The translations under genes and the position numbers were made by a program. Below are positions 15,242 through 22,362 of a DNA stretch of 37,450 nt, piece by piece. Within the stretch, counting starts at the first letter, position 1; each line of letters opens with the position of its first letter. The DNA comes from Anaerotruncus sp. G3(2012) (lineage in GTDB: Bacteria; Bacillota; Clostridia; Oscillospirales; Ruminococcaceae): NCBI RefSeq assembly GCF_000403395.2, contig NZ_KE159677.1, forward strand, positions 35,145 through 72,594, in the 5' to 3' direction. The notes under the pieces were generated by a model. The model searched no databases. It saw only the letters and a program-made list of their open reading frames with translations, and was not told the origin of the DNA.

Positions 15242-16081
15242 ATGAAAAGAGCACTATCCTTGTTGCTCGTGATTGCATTGGTCTTGGCATGCGGAGCAGG
15301 GGCAATCCTCGTGACAGCGGACGGGGGCATAAGGGACAGCGACAGTGGCAGAGGCGGCGGAGGCAGAGGCGGTAGAGGCGGATCAGGCGGGGGCTCTATC
15401 TACAACGGCGTGGTTGTTGAGAACGCCTCATTCTGGAAGCCTGTCGTTTCTAAGATTCGCAAAGCAGCGCCGGGAGAAACCGTCCGCGTCAGCGCTGTCA
15501 CTTACAAGGAGATGCCTGAAATGGTGATGGCAGCTCTGCGCGCTTTCCCGAATGTTTCACTTGAGATCCGTATCAGCGGCGGACGAAAGATCATCATTCC
15601 GGCAGGCGGGGCGCTTGAACGCAAAGGCCTGCAAAACAGCTACTCGTTCTCCTCCCTTCTGGAGCACTACGGTACAGCGGCGTCAGCAGCGGTGACGGAC
15701 GCCCCCGCCCCGGTTCAGCCGGCGAAATCCTCCGCCAGCCCGAGCGGCAGGGGCAACGGTGATACCTCGAGTTGGAGCTATGCCCGCAACGGCGTGCTTG
15801 TCCCCAATGCCTCGTTCTGGAATCCCGTCGTTTCTAAGATTCGTAAAGCGGAGCCGGGTGAAACCATCTCCATCAGCGCCACCACTTACAAGGAGATGCC
15901 TGAAATGGTGATGGCGGCTCTGCGCGCCTTCCCGGACGTTTCACTCGAGATCCGCATCAGCGGCGGACGAAAGGTCATCATTCCGGCAGGTGGAGCGCTT
16001 GAACGCAAAGGCCTGCAAAACAGCTACTCGTTCTCCTCTCTTCTGGAACACTATGGCGCAGCGGCACCGGCTTCCGACTGA
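15242..16081 (+). CDS. Exported protein with two nearly identical domains
   Basis: This 279-residue protein is not recognised. It has a signal peptide (MKRALSLLLVIALVLACGAGA; the Cys might be lipidated, although Leu at -2 is unusual), a Gly/Arg/Ser-rich linker (about residues 35-53), then two copies of a roughly 90-residue domain. Domain 1 is encoded at about 15404-15673 and domain 2 at about 15788-16057. Each runs from N-G-V-x-V-x-N-A-S-F-W to S-F-S-S-L-L-E-H-Y-G and contains TYKEMPEMVMAALRAFP and IRISGGRK. The copies remain very similar even in DNA, so the duplication is recent or maintained by gene conversion. A Pro/Ala/Ser-rich linker joins them. GAGGAGG lies 11 bases before the ATG. A strong promoter and a divergent XRE gene suggest switched expression. 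Confidence 0.85.
   Translation: MKRALSLLLVIALVLACGAGAILVTADGGIRDSDSGRGGGGRGGRGGSGGGSIYNGVVVENASFWKPVVSKIRKAAPGETVRVSAVTYKEMPEMVMAALRAFPNVSLEIRISGGRKIIIPAGGALERKGLQNSYSFSSLLEHYGTAASAAVTDAPAPVQPAKSSASPSGRGNGDTSSWSYARNGVLVPNASFWNPVVSKIRKAEPGETISISATTYKEMPEMVMAALRAFPDVSLEIRISGGRKVIIPAGGALERKGLQNSYSFSSLLEHYGAAAPASD
15404..16057 (+). repeat. 384-base-period intragenic duplication
   Basis: Two units of about 270 bases, at 15404-15673 and 15788-16057, have offset exactly 384 bases (128 codons). Long stretches are base-identical, for example around TACAAGGAGATGCCTGAAAT. They encode the two domains of the exported protein. Confidence 0.9.
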
Positions 16082-16228
16082 CTCCCGGGTCTACTCCACC
16101 GGGAAAGTCAACCCCGTAATCGGTGCATTTTAAATCAAAAGAATCCCGGCGAAAATGCTCATGTGCGGTAAAGTAACACTCAAGAATTTGATAGACGGCA
16201 GCCACTATTTCCGAAACACAGACTAATA

Positions 16229-16264
16229 CGAAAAGCTGATGTAGAGATTTTACTATATCAGCTT
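16229..16264. terminator. Inverted repeat after the exported protein gene
   Basis: AAAAGCTGAT (from about 16229) and ATCAGCTTTT (about 16255-16264) can form a 10-bp stem around a 16-base loop, ending in TTTT then GTCATTC. It may be a weak terminator on the plus strand. It also marks the point where base composition drops toward the AT-rich operon. The stretch 16082-16228 shows no gene. Confidence 0.45.
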
Positions 16265-16286
16265 TTGTCATTCTTAGTATTTTGTA

Positions 16287-16371
16287 AAAGTGATGTATTT
16301 GTATCTTTTCTATTGACAGCCAGCTTGCAAAGTGATATATTTATCTTGTTAAGCGACAAATATATCACTTT
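16287..16371. promoter_or_regulatory. Three operator-like AAAGTGAT repeats around the promoter
   Basis: AAAGTGATATATTT at 16329-16342 and its perfect complement AAATATATCACTTT at 16358-16371 form a 14-bp inverted repeat. The left arm covers the -10 box and the right arm touches the ribosome binding site. A third, imperfect copy, AAAGTGATGTATTT, is at 16287-16300, 42 bases upstream of the left arm. This looks like an operator array for the XRE protein of the operon. The same inverted repeat could also fold in RNA and mask the start. Confidence 0.65.
16313..16341 (+). promoter_or_regulatory. Sigma-A promoter of the membrane protein-XRE operon
   Basis: Perfect TTGACA (16313-16318), a 17-base spacer and TATATT (16336-16341). 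The -10 box lies within the inverted repeat. Confidence 0.85.
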
Positions 16372-16384
16372 GGAGGAAACCATT

Positions 16385-17050
16385 ATGAAGAAAAGAACGA
16401 AACTCACAATTTGCCTAGGCGTGATATGCGCTCTGCTTGTAGCAATATCTTCATGGTACACGATGGCATATAACAATTCAAGATTTATTGCGCCTATGGA
16501 TTTATCTGAATATGTTTTCAGAGCACAAGACCTGCCTATGATTATTTCCGGCGTATTTTTTGCCTTGTATGTTGTGTATCTTGTTGTACTGCTTTTGAGA
16601 TATATCATGACAAACAGGCGTAGGGAATTAACCTTGCAATCCACCAGAATTATAAATCCCAAACTGGGATTTTTAGGTTTATTAGGATTTGCCGGATTTT
16701 TAGGATTTTGGACTTATAGCGTTGACAAAACAATATTTCCATTTGTATTTTTCCTGTTTTTTGGCTTTTTCGGATTTTTCTATGAGGGAAAAATGTCAAA
16801 TACTTTTATAGATGAACGATACAAAGAAAACAAAATGAAAGCGCAAAGCGTAGCGAACAAAACTTCTCTGTCCATTATTTTTCTTGCAATACTCATTCTG
16901 GGACAGGGAAAGCTCATGGATAGCCTTGAATATACCCTAATTGCTTTTGTTATTGTCGTAGCTCTTTCCTTAGCACTTGAAATATTCCTTAGCGAATATC
17001 TGCTATACCATTATGACAACGATGAACAGTTTGATGAAAGCGAGGAATGA
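16385..17050 (+). CDS. Multi-pass membrane protein with DUF3796-like region
   Basis: The 221-residue membrane protein has two N-terminal helices (about residues 7-25 and 52-72), then a Gly/Phe/Leu-rich stretch, LGFLGLLGFAGFLGFW, and FFLFFGFFGFFYEGK, which resembles DUF3796 proteins. Two more helices follow, and the tail is acidic (DNDEQFDESEE). Genes of this kind regularly sit with a small XRE gene in Firmicutes; the function is unknown. ATG at 16385 is preceded by GGAGG at 16372. The DNA is much richer in A and T than most of the window, which suggests transfer. The stop overlaps the next start (ATGA). Confidence 0.75.
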   Translation: MKKRTKLTICLGVICALLVAISSWYTMAYNNSRFIAPMDLSEYVFRAQDLPMIISGVFFALYVVYLVVLLLRYIMTNRRRELTLQSTRIINPKLGFLGLLGFAGFLGFWTYSVDKTIFPFVFFLFFGFFGFFYEGKMSNTFIDERYKENKMKAQSVANKTSLSIIFLAILILGQGKLMDSLEYTLIAFVIVVALSLALEIFLSEYLLYHYDNDEQFDESEE

Positions 17051-17253
17051 GTGTGCCGGATTTTGAATGTAGATTAAAAAAATATAGGCTATTAAAGGAT
17101 TTGACGCAAGAGCAGTTAGCGGCACAAGTGGGTGTGCGGCGAGAAACAATTATGCGGCTGGAAAAGGCACAATACAATCCCTCACTTAAATTGGCGATTG
17201 ATATTTCAAGAGTTGTTGAAGCACCGATTGAAGAAATATTTGTTTTCAAGTGA
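17047..17253 (+). CDS. Small XRE-family regulator (YozG-like)
   Basis: The 68-residue protein is a single HTH_3 domain: RLKKYRLLKDLTQEQLAAQVGVRRETIMRLEKAQYNPSLKLAIDISRVVEAPIEEIF. This compact form, with no effector domain, is typical of YozG-like regulators encoded with a membrane protein. The ATG overlaps the membrane protein stop. The operator-like repeats at 16287-16371 are its likely targets, making the operon self-regulated. Confidence 0.9.
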   Translation: MSVPDFECRLKKYRLLKDLTQEQLAAQVGVRRETIMRLEKAQYNPSLKLAIDISRVVEAPIEEIFVFK

Positions 17254-17269
17254 TTTGTGTGGAATCAGA

Positions 17270-17824
17270 CGAAGGAAATCGCTAAGAATAAAAGACCGCT
17301 TACAGCGAGGTAAAGCCGCCATAAGCACCCCGAAAAATGACAGAGTACAACGCATGGTAGACATAACCGCCAAGAAAGCCAAGGGCAAGGGGAAAGGCTA
17401 CGAGAAATGGGCGACCTTGCACAACTTGAAGCAAATGGCGGTGACCATAAGCATTTATGAGGAATCCGGCTTTTCTTCCCCGGAAGAACTAGAAGCCGCC
17501 CTTACCGCCGCCAGTGCAGAGTTGTCAAACGTCCATGCGGAACTGAAAGCTGTGGAAAGCACCTTGCGGGAGAAAAAGGACTTACAGAAACAGCTATTGG
17601 CGTACATCAAGACCAAACCCGCCCGTGACGGGCTGAAAGCACAGAAAACAGAGAAAGCCCGCAAGAACTACCGGGAGCAGCGTAAAATTGAGTTTATCAT
17701 AGCCGAAGCTGCCACCCGGTTTTTAAATCGCTGGGATTCTTTTTTTACAGGGGAAGGGGACTTTTTCTTCTGCAAAAAGCCCCCTTCCAAAAATCTCAAA
17801 CAGACCTTTCCTATCAGGTCGTAA
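17270..17824 (+). pseudogene. C-terminal remnant of a mobilisation relaxase
   Basis: The open frame here has no plausible start of its own. From about 17276 it encodes LRIKDRLQRGKA, NDRVQRMVDITAKKAKGKGKGYEKWATLHNLKQMA and a coiled coil (ELEAALTAASAELSNVHAELKA). This matches the C-terminal region of relaxase/mobilisation nucleases from conjugative elements of Firmicutes, where DRVxRMVDI and GYExWAxxxNLKQMA recur. The N-terminal catalytic half with the His cluster is missing. Similarity fades by about 17735, where a GC-rich hairpin element (about 17750-17802) begins. With the AT-rich operon in front, this looks like debris of an integrated mobile element. Confidence 0.72.
17751..17800. repeat. 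Imperfect hairpin element
   Basis: GGAAGGGGACTTTTT and AAAAAGCCCCCTTCC form a roughly 15-bp imperfect stem. The CTTTTT-TCTTnTGCAAAAAG kernel resembles the hairpin that opens the dispersed element at about 25554. It separates the relaxase remnant from the stop codon of the gene on the minus strand. Confidence 0.5.
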
Positions 17825-18641
17825 TCGACAGCTTCCGGGGGGCCGGAGGCTCCGCTTTCGGCAGCGCTGCACCCACATCTGCCGTGACTGCCTTGCCGGG
17901 CTGAACATCGGCTTTGGCAGGCTTCCCTTCCGGATTCCCAGTCTCAGCCCGCTCCGGCTGTTCCACCTCCCGAAACGCGGCGGAAAGCTCGTCTGCGAGC
18001 GCATCGGACGCCTGCCTCGAGCGGTCGAACGGGTCTTCCCGCTCCTGCTCCGGCTGCTCAGTATCGTTCACCTTGGCCTTCTTTTTCTCCTTTTCTTCCC
18101 GGAGTTCCTCCTCGCGCGGCAGATCCTGATACGCCTTGCTCTGAATGAACCGGTTATGCTCCACCCGGATCCCCATCACCCGCCGAAGGATCTTTTCGAG
18201 CTGTGCTTTTTTCTCCCCTTTCGACAGATTGGGGTTGCTGCTGATCGTCTTTGCCTGGCTCAGGAACTGGTTCATCTTATTGGTATTTAGCCGCTCGACC
18301 TCATCCTTGGTCTTGCAGTTTTTCAGCGCATGCTTATACGCTTCCCGCTCCCGCTTGATCTCCATCGCTTCCTCGTAGAGCTTGGGATTATGGACCTTCA
18401 GGTACTCCAGCTCCTCCTTGGTCAGCTCCCCGCCCGCTTTCAGCTTACCGTCAATCGCTGCCAGAATGTTGCTTTTGTTGGTACTCTCAAGCTGGTCTTG
18501 CAGATGCTTTTCGAGCTGTGCCCGCTGCGGGTCCTCTTCGTCCTCCTTTGGCTTGGTGGGGTCCGCTTTCCGCTGCTGCCATTTGATCCCCAGCTTCATC
18601 AGTTTCAGCGAATTATAGATCGACCCACTGATCTGCATCAT
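17814..18641 (-). CDS. Uncharacterised highly charged protein
   Basis: This 275-residue protein is not recognised. It begins with MMQISGSIYNSLKLMKLGIKWQQ. The long Lys/Glu-rich helical middle includes LTKEELEYLKVHNPKLYEEAMEIKREREAYKHALKNCKTKDEVERL and QFLSQAKTISSNPNLSKGEKKAQLEKILRRVMGIRVEHNRF. The last 90 residues are disordered, acidic and Pro/Ala-rich. There is no signal peptide or membrane helix. The start at 18641 has GGAGGG 6 bases upstream. It is the third gene of a three-gene unit with the two proteins upstream. Confidence 0.75.
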   Translation of the reverse strand: MMQISGSIYNSLKLMKLGIKWQQRKADPTKPKEDEEDPQRAQLEKHLQDQLESTNKSNILAAIDGKLKAGGELTKEELEYLKVHNPKLYEEAMEIKREREAYKHALKNCKTKDEVERLNTNKMNQFLSQAKTISSNPNLSKGEKKAQLEKILRRVMGIRVEHNRFIQSKAYQDLPREEELREEKEKKKAKVNDTEQPEQEREDPFDRSRQASDALADELSAAFREVEQPERAETGNPEGKPAKADVQPGKAVTADVGAALPKAEPPAPRKLSITT

Positions 18642-18731
18642 CAAAATCCCTCCTCTTTCCTGTTCGGACACGCCGGAAAACGCTCGTGTGTCTCCGACCC
18701 CGTTGTTTTCACAAGTGCTTTGATGCTATCG

Positions 18732-19430
18732 TTATGCCTGCAAATCCAGATTCGCGCCCGCCCGGTTCCCGTTCTTCCCTTTGGCAGACCGGATAAGCGC
18801 GCGAAAATCTGTGTCGTTCAGATAAATCATTCCATCCCCGGAAGCAGCGATTTTTTTACGGATGCGCTCTTCCACCGGATCCCTTTTTCCGGCTTTCTTT
18901 TGTTCCAGTGCCTTTTGCAGTTCCGCCTTGTTTTTCGCGGTCTTTTCCCTGGTTTTTTCGATCAGCCTTTCGGTCGCTTTCCGCCTTTCTTCCCGAAGCT
19001 TCGGACTCAACTTATCCTCCTTTTTGACATAAGCATAGGAGTAATATTTCCCGTTTTCATCTATATAGCTATGCCGGTATACCAGCTTCCGTCCGGTAGC
19101 CTTATAAAAGCTGTCCATCATTTTTGTCATGAACTCTACGCCTTTTATCAGCTCCTTGGTTTCTTTTTCCTGCTCCGGATCGTTCCGCATTTTATTCAGA
19201 ATTCCGGGGTTGATCGTCAGGGTCTTGCCGGTTTTGGCAGATGCGAAGGTATTTCCAACCCGCAGCTCCACGCTCGGGACGAGCTTTTCCAGTTCACGGA
19301 CATAGTCCGCGGTTGTTTCCGGTCTGCTTCCGGCTTTTTCCACCGCCTGTTCCGCATCCTTTTTCCTGGCCATGCCCGCCGCATTCCGCGCCGCATATCC
19401 ATTGTAACTGTTCATAACCCGCACTGCCAT
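18732..19430 (-). CDS. Uncharacterised protein, possible DUF6033-like family
   Basis: The 232-residue protein starts MAVRVMNSYNGYAARNAAG and continues through a globular part with LEKLVPSVELRVGNTF and TLTINPGILNKMRNDPEQ, then FMTKMMDSFYKATGRKLVYRHSYIDENGKYYSYAYVKKE. The C-terminal half is Lys/Arg/Glu-rich and ends in GMIYLNDTDFRALI. It lines up loosely with the next protein upstream: both have an I-x-P-x-x-L-x-x-M-x-x-(D/Q)-P-E motif followed by a helix. This pattern reminds me of DUF6033/DUF3879-type proteins of Clostridia, but I cannot confirm the family. No signal peptide. AGGAGGGAGG precedes the ATG. Confidence 0.75.
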   Translation of the reverse strand: MAVRVMNSYNGYAARNAAGMARKKDAEQAVEKAGSRPETTADYVRELEKLVPSVELRVGNTFASAKTGKTLTINPGILNKMRNDPEQEKETKELIKGVEFMTKMMDSFYKATGRKLVYRHSYIDENGKYYSYAYVKKEDKLSPKLREERRKATERLIEKTREKTAKNKAELQKALEQKKAGKRDPVEERIRKKIAASGDGMIYLNDTDFRALIRSAKGKNGNRAGANLDLQA

Positions 19431-19441
19431 GACCTCCCTCC

Positions 19442-20140
19442 TTAATAACGGCTGCCATATTGCAAGGTCAACCAGCTGTCGATCTGGCTGGTTTCTGGAA
19501 TCCAGACGACTTTGGTATCCGCTCCCCCTTCACGTTGGCGCAGACAGGATGCCACCAGTTCCCGCTGTGCCAGCCAATCCCGTTCGGCCTCCTGTTCCAG
19601 CCATAACCGCTCCCGGGATTTCCGCTGCGCAGCCTGTTTTTCCCGCTTGGCTTTATTGATCGCATTGACCTGCGCCACACGTTCGGGGGAGTCCCCGCCG
19701 CCGCAGATACAGGTTACCGTCCCATCCGCATGGATCACAACGCCACATGGTTCATAGGTCAGCCCCTGTGCAGCAAACTGCGCCTTTAATGCCGGGGTTG
19801 CGCGGAAGAAGTCGTCAATCCTGCGCTCATAATAGGCGGCCTTTTCCGGCTGGATGGCCATCTGCTCCAGCATATTCGGCGCAATCACAACATCATTGCC
19901 GCCCATCTGCCTGCCCAAACGTTCAAGGCTCTCCTGATCTTTCGGGACGTCCTGGATCGTCACCTTCCCATACTTCTTTTCCAGATGCGCCCGATAGGCC
20001 GCGACCCGGTCGTTGTTTTGGTACAGCGCAGCGACCGTATCCAGAAAGCCCGCGCCCGAAACACTCAGATTTTGCGCGCCCTTATGGGCCTGACGTACCC
20101 GAAAAGGCACAACATCCCGATTTTCCACCGATGAAACCAT
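19442..20140 (-). CDS. Uncharacterised protein, paralogue-like to its neighbour
   Basis: The 232-residue protein is of unknown function. It includes FLDTVAALYQNNDRVAAYRAHLEKKYGKVTIQDVPKDQESL and NDVVIAPNMLEQMAIQPEKAAYYERRIDDFF, then YEPCGVVIHADGTVTCICGGG. The second half is a basic Gln/Arg-rich helix (KREKQAAQRKSRERLWLEQEAERDWLAQRE). The I-A-P-N-M-L-E-Q-M motif corresponds to I-N-P-G-I-L-N-K-M in the next gene, so the two are probably distant paralogues. It is the first gene of the unit. GGGAGG stands 8 bases before the ATG, and a sigma-28-like promoter lies immediately upstream. Confidence 0.75.
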   Translation of the reverse strand: MVSSVENRDVVPFRVRQAHKGAQNLSVSGAGFLDTVAALYQNNDRVAAYRAHLEKKYGKVTIQDVPKDQESLERLGRQMGGNDVVIAPNMLEQMAIQPEKAAYYERRIDDFFRATPALKAQFAAQGLTYEPCGVVIHADGTVTCICGGGDSPERVAQVNAINKAKREKQAAQRKSRERLWLEQEAERDWLAQRELVASCLRQREGGADTKVVWIPETSQIDSWLTLQYGSRY

Positions 20141-20164
20141 CCTGCCGACCTCCCTTTACTTTAA

Positions 20165-20191
20165 TTGTCGGCAGAAATTTCCGCAACTGAA
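20165..20191 (-). promoter_or_regulatory. Possible sigma-28 (SigD/FliA-type) promoter of the DUF cluster
   Basis: On the minus strand TTCAGTTG (20191-20184) and GCCGACAA (20172-20165) are separated by 11 bases. This compares with the consensus TAAAGTTT-N11-GCCGATAA: 5 of 8 and 7 of 8 matches. Transcription would start near 20158, giving a short leader with the ribosome site. A sigma-A reading (TTGCGG, 17 bases, TAAAGT) would start inside the ribosome site and is less likely. Confidence 0.4.
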
Positions 20192-20267
20192 CCTTTCGGC
20201 AGGATTTTTCCAACATACAACGCACACATACGGTCGGGCCCAGCATCCTCCAGCTTTGTGGCAAACA

Positions 20268-20295
20268 GAAGCGGGACGCTTTTCGGCGTCCCGCT
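20268..20295 (-). terminator. Terminator of the V-ATPase operon
   Basis: AGCGGGACGC (20270-20279) and GCGTCCCGCT (20286-20295) form a perfect 10-bp stem with a 6-base loop just after the last gene. The minus strand continues TTCTGTTTG, a broken T-run. Confidence 0.75.
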
Positions 20296-20304
20296 CCGGG
20301 TGAT

Positions 20305-20925
20305 TTATTTTTTCATCTTGAGGGTTTTGATCACCTTGAGCCGGCTGAACTCCTCGCGGTCCTTCTCCTCGAGCGCATCGGTGATGAACTTCGCGGTCTC
20401 CTGATAACGGGGGATCACGATATTTTCGAGCGCATTGGCGCGCCGCTGGGTTTTGCGGATCGCGTTAGCCAGCCGGTAGACGCTGTTTTCTACCTCGGCG
20501 AGCAGCGCGGTGACCTGCTTGACCTTCTGGAAACAGACATAAGCGTGGTCAAACCGGGAATTGGTGCGGTCGAAGCCGTAGCAGATTTCGATCTGCTGCT
20601 CGGCGATCTTCACATTCGGAATCTCGACCCCCATGACGCTCCGGTAAGAAATCCGCACGCTGTCATCCACCGGGACCGCCTCCGCAAGCTCCTGCACCAT
20701 GCCCAGCGTGATGTTCGCCTCCTGAAGCGCCTCGTACGCCTCCTGATAGGTCGAGCTGATCTGCCCGCGGAGCTGTTTGGCCCGGTCGATCAGGAGCATC
20801 ATCTCACGGATCAGGATGTTGCGCTTGCGGTCGAGCAGGTCGAACCCGAGCGTCGAGAGCGACAGCGATTTCTGTACCGCCATCAGGCTCCCCTTGGTCG
20901 GTGTGATATTCAGCGGGTTTGCCAT
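20305..20925 (-). CDS. atpD: V-type ATP synthase subunit D
   Basis: The 206-residue subunit D forms the central rotor shaft of the V1 sector. It begins NPLNITPTKGSLMAVQKSLSLSTLGFDLLDRKRNILIREMM, the family signature, and ends with the paired C-terminal helix RRANALENIVIPRYQETAKFITDALEEKDREEFSRLKVIK. Length is normal. It is the last gene of the nine-gene operon, 22 bases after subunit B, with a GAGGAGG-type site. The terminator follows within 40 bases. Confidence 0.95.
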   Translation of the reverse strand: MANPLNITPTKGSLMAVQKSLSLSTLGFDLLDRKRNILIREMMLLIDRAKQLRGQISSTYQEAYEALQEANITLGMVQELAEAVPVDDSVRISYRSVMGVEIPNVKIAEQQIEICYGFDRTNSRFDHAYVCFQKVKQVTALLAEVENSVYRLANAIRKTQRRANALENIVIPRYQETAKFITDALEEKDREEFSRLKVIKTLKMKK

Positions 20926-20947
20926 CCTCCGGCCTCCTCTCCCGCGG

Positions 20948-22342
20948 TCATGCGAACTTCTCCGCAGCCTGTTCGGGCTTGTAGAACTGGTCGAGCACCT
21001 TGTCGTTCACCCGGTCAAGCTCCTCCCGGGGCAGCAGCGAGAGCAGCTGCCATCCGAGGTCGAGCGTCTTTTCGACCGGCCGGTCCTCCTGTGCGCCCTG
21101 GTTGACGAAATGCTCCTCGAATTTGCGTCCGAAGAACATATATTTTTTATCGGTATCCGAAAGCTCCTCCTCACCGATGACCGACGCGAGCGCCCGCGCA
21201 TCCTGCACCCGCGCATAGGATGCAAACAGCTGGTTGGAGCAGTCGGAATGGTCGGCGCGGGTGTATCCCTCACCAATGCCATCCTTCATCAGACGGGAAA
21301 GAGAGGGCAGTACCGAGATCGGCGGATAAACACCCGTCTGGTCGAGCTGGCGGTCGAGGACGATCTGCCCCTCGGTGATATAGCCGGTCAGGTCGGGGAC
21401 CGGGTGGGTGATATCGTCGTTGGGCATGGTCAGGATCGGCACCTGCGTGACCGAGCCGGGACACCCCTCCACGATCCCGGCCCGCTCATAGAGCGACGCG
21501 AGGTCGGAATAGAGGTAGCCGGGAAACCCCTTGCGCCCGGGAATCTCCCCCTTGGAGGAGGAGAACTCACGCAGCGCCTCGCAGTAGGAGGTAATGTCGG
21601 TCATGATGACCAGCACATGCATCCCCCGTTCGAAGGCGAGGTATTCCGCAACCGTCAGCGCACAGCGGGGGGTGAGGATACGTTCGATGATCGGGTCGTT
21701 CGAGAGGTTGAGGAACATGACCACCTTCTCCATGACCCCCGCCTCTTCAAACGAGCGTTTGAAATAGTCGGCAATGTCGTTCTTGACCCCCATTGCAGCA
21801 AAGACGATCACAAAGCTGTCCGCATCCGCGCCCGAAAGCCGGGCCTGCTGCACGATCTGTACCGCCAGCTTGTTGTGGCCCATGCCCGAGCCGGAAAAGA
21901 TCGGCAGCTTCTGCCCGCGGATCAGGGTGGCAAGCGCGTCGATCGACGAGATGCCGGTGTTGATATAGTTGCGCGGGTATTCGCGGGAAACCGGGTTGAG
22001 CGGTTTGCCGTTGATGTCCGCGCTCTTCTCGCAAAAGACCTCCCCCAGCCCGTCGATCGGGCGGCCCGCGCCGTTGAACGTCCGGCCGAGCAGCTCGGGG
22101 GAAAGGGGCATCTCCATCGGATGCCCGAGCAGGGTAGTGCGGGTGTTGTCGAGCGACATGCCCCGCGTCCCCTCAAAAACCTGAATCACCGCGCGCCCGC
22201 CGTCGATCTGGACGATCCGCCCGAACCGGTTCTCCCCATTGTCCATCCTGAGCGAAACCATCTCCTCAAAGGCGGCGTTCGGTACCCCTTCCAGCGCAAT
22301 CAGAGGCCCGTTGATCTCGCTGAGTCCTGTAAATTGAAGCAT
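20948..22342 (-). CDS. atpB: V-type ATP synthase subunit B
   Basis: This 464-residue subunit B is the non-catalytic partner of A in the V1 hexamer. It lacks a canonical P-loop ([16 protein letters not shown] in the corresponding place, about residue 150), as expected. Other conserved stretches are [62 protein letters not shown] and [36 protein letters not shown]. It sits 20 bases after subunit A. AGGAGG lies 11 bases before the ATG. Confidence 0.96.
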   Translation of the reverse strand: MLQFTGLSEINGPLIALEGVPNAAFEEMVSLRMDNGENRFGRIVQIDGGRAVIQVFEGTRGMSLDNTRTTLLGHPMEMPLSPELLGRTFNGAGRPIDGLGEVFCEKSADINGKPLNPVSREYPRNYINTGISSIDALATLIRGQKLPIFSGSGMGHNKLAVQIVQQARLSGADADSFVIVFAAMGVKNDIADYFKRSFEEAGVMEKVVMFLNLSNDPIIERILTPRCALTVAEYLAFERGMHVLVIMTDITSYCEALREFSSSKGEIPGRKGFPGYLYSDLASLYERAGIVEGCPGSVTQVPILTMPNDDITHPVPDLTGYITEGQIVLDRQLDQTGVYPPISVLPSLSRLMKDGIGEGYTRADHSDCSNQLFASYARVQDARALASVIGEEELSDTDKKYMFFGRKFEEHFVNQGAQEDRPVEKTLDLGWQLLSLLPREELDRVNDKVLDQFYKPEQAAEKFA

Positions 22343-22362
22343 CTGAAATCCAGCCTCCTCTC

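Noticed and set aside
15404-16057. The repeats as a CRISPR array or other short tandem array
   Set aside because: Only two units, each about 270 bases, in frame and encoding a protein domain.
15978-16271. A 97-codon minus-strand frame at the end of the exported protein gene
   Set aside because: Half overlaps the second domain of the exported protein, no ribosome site is seen, and the sequence has no recognisable motif.
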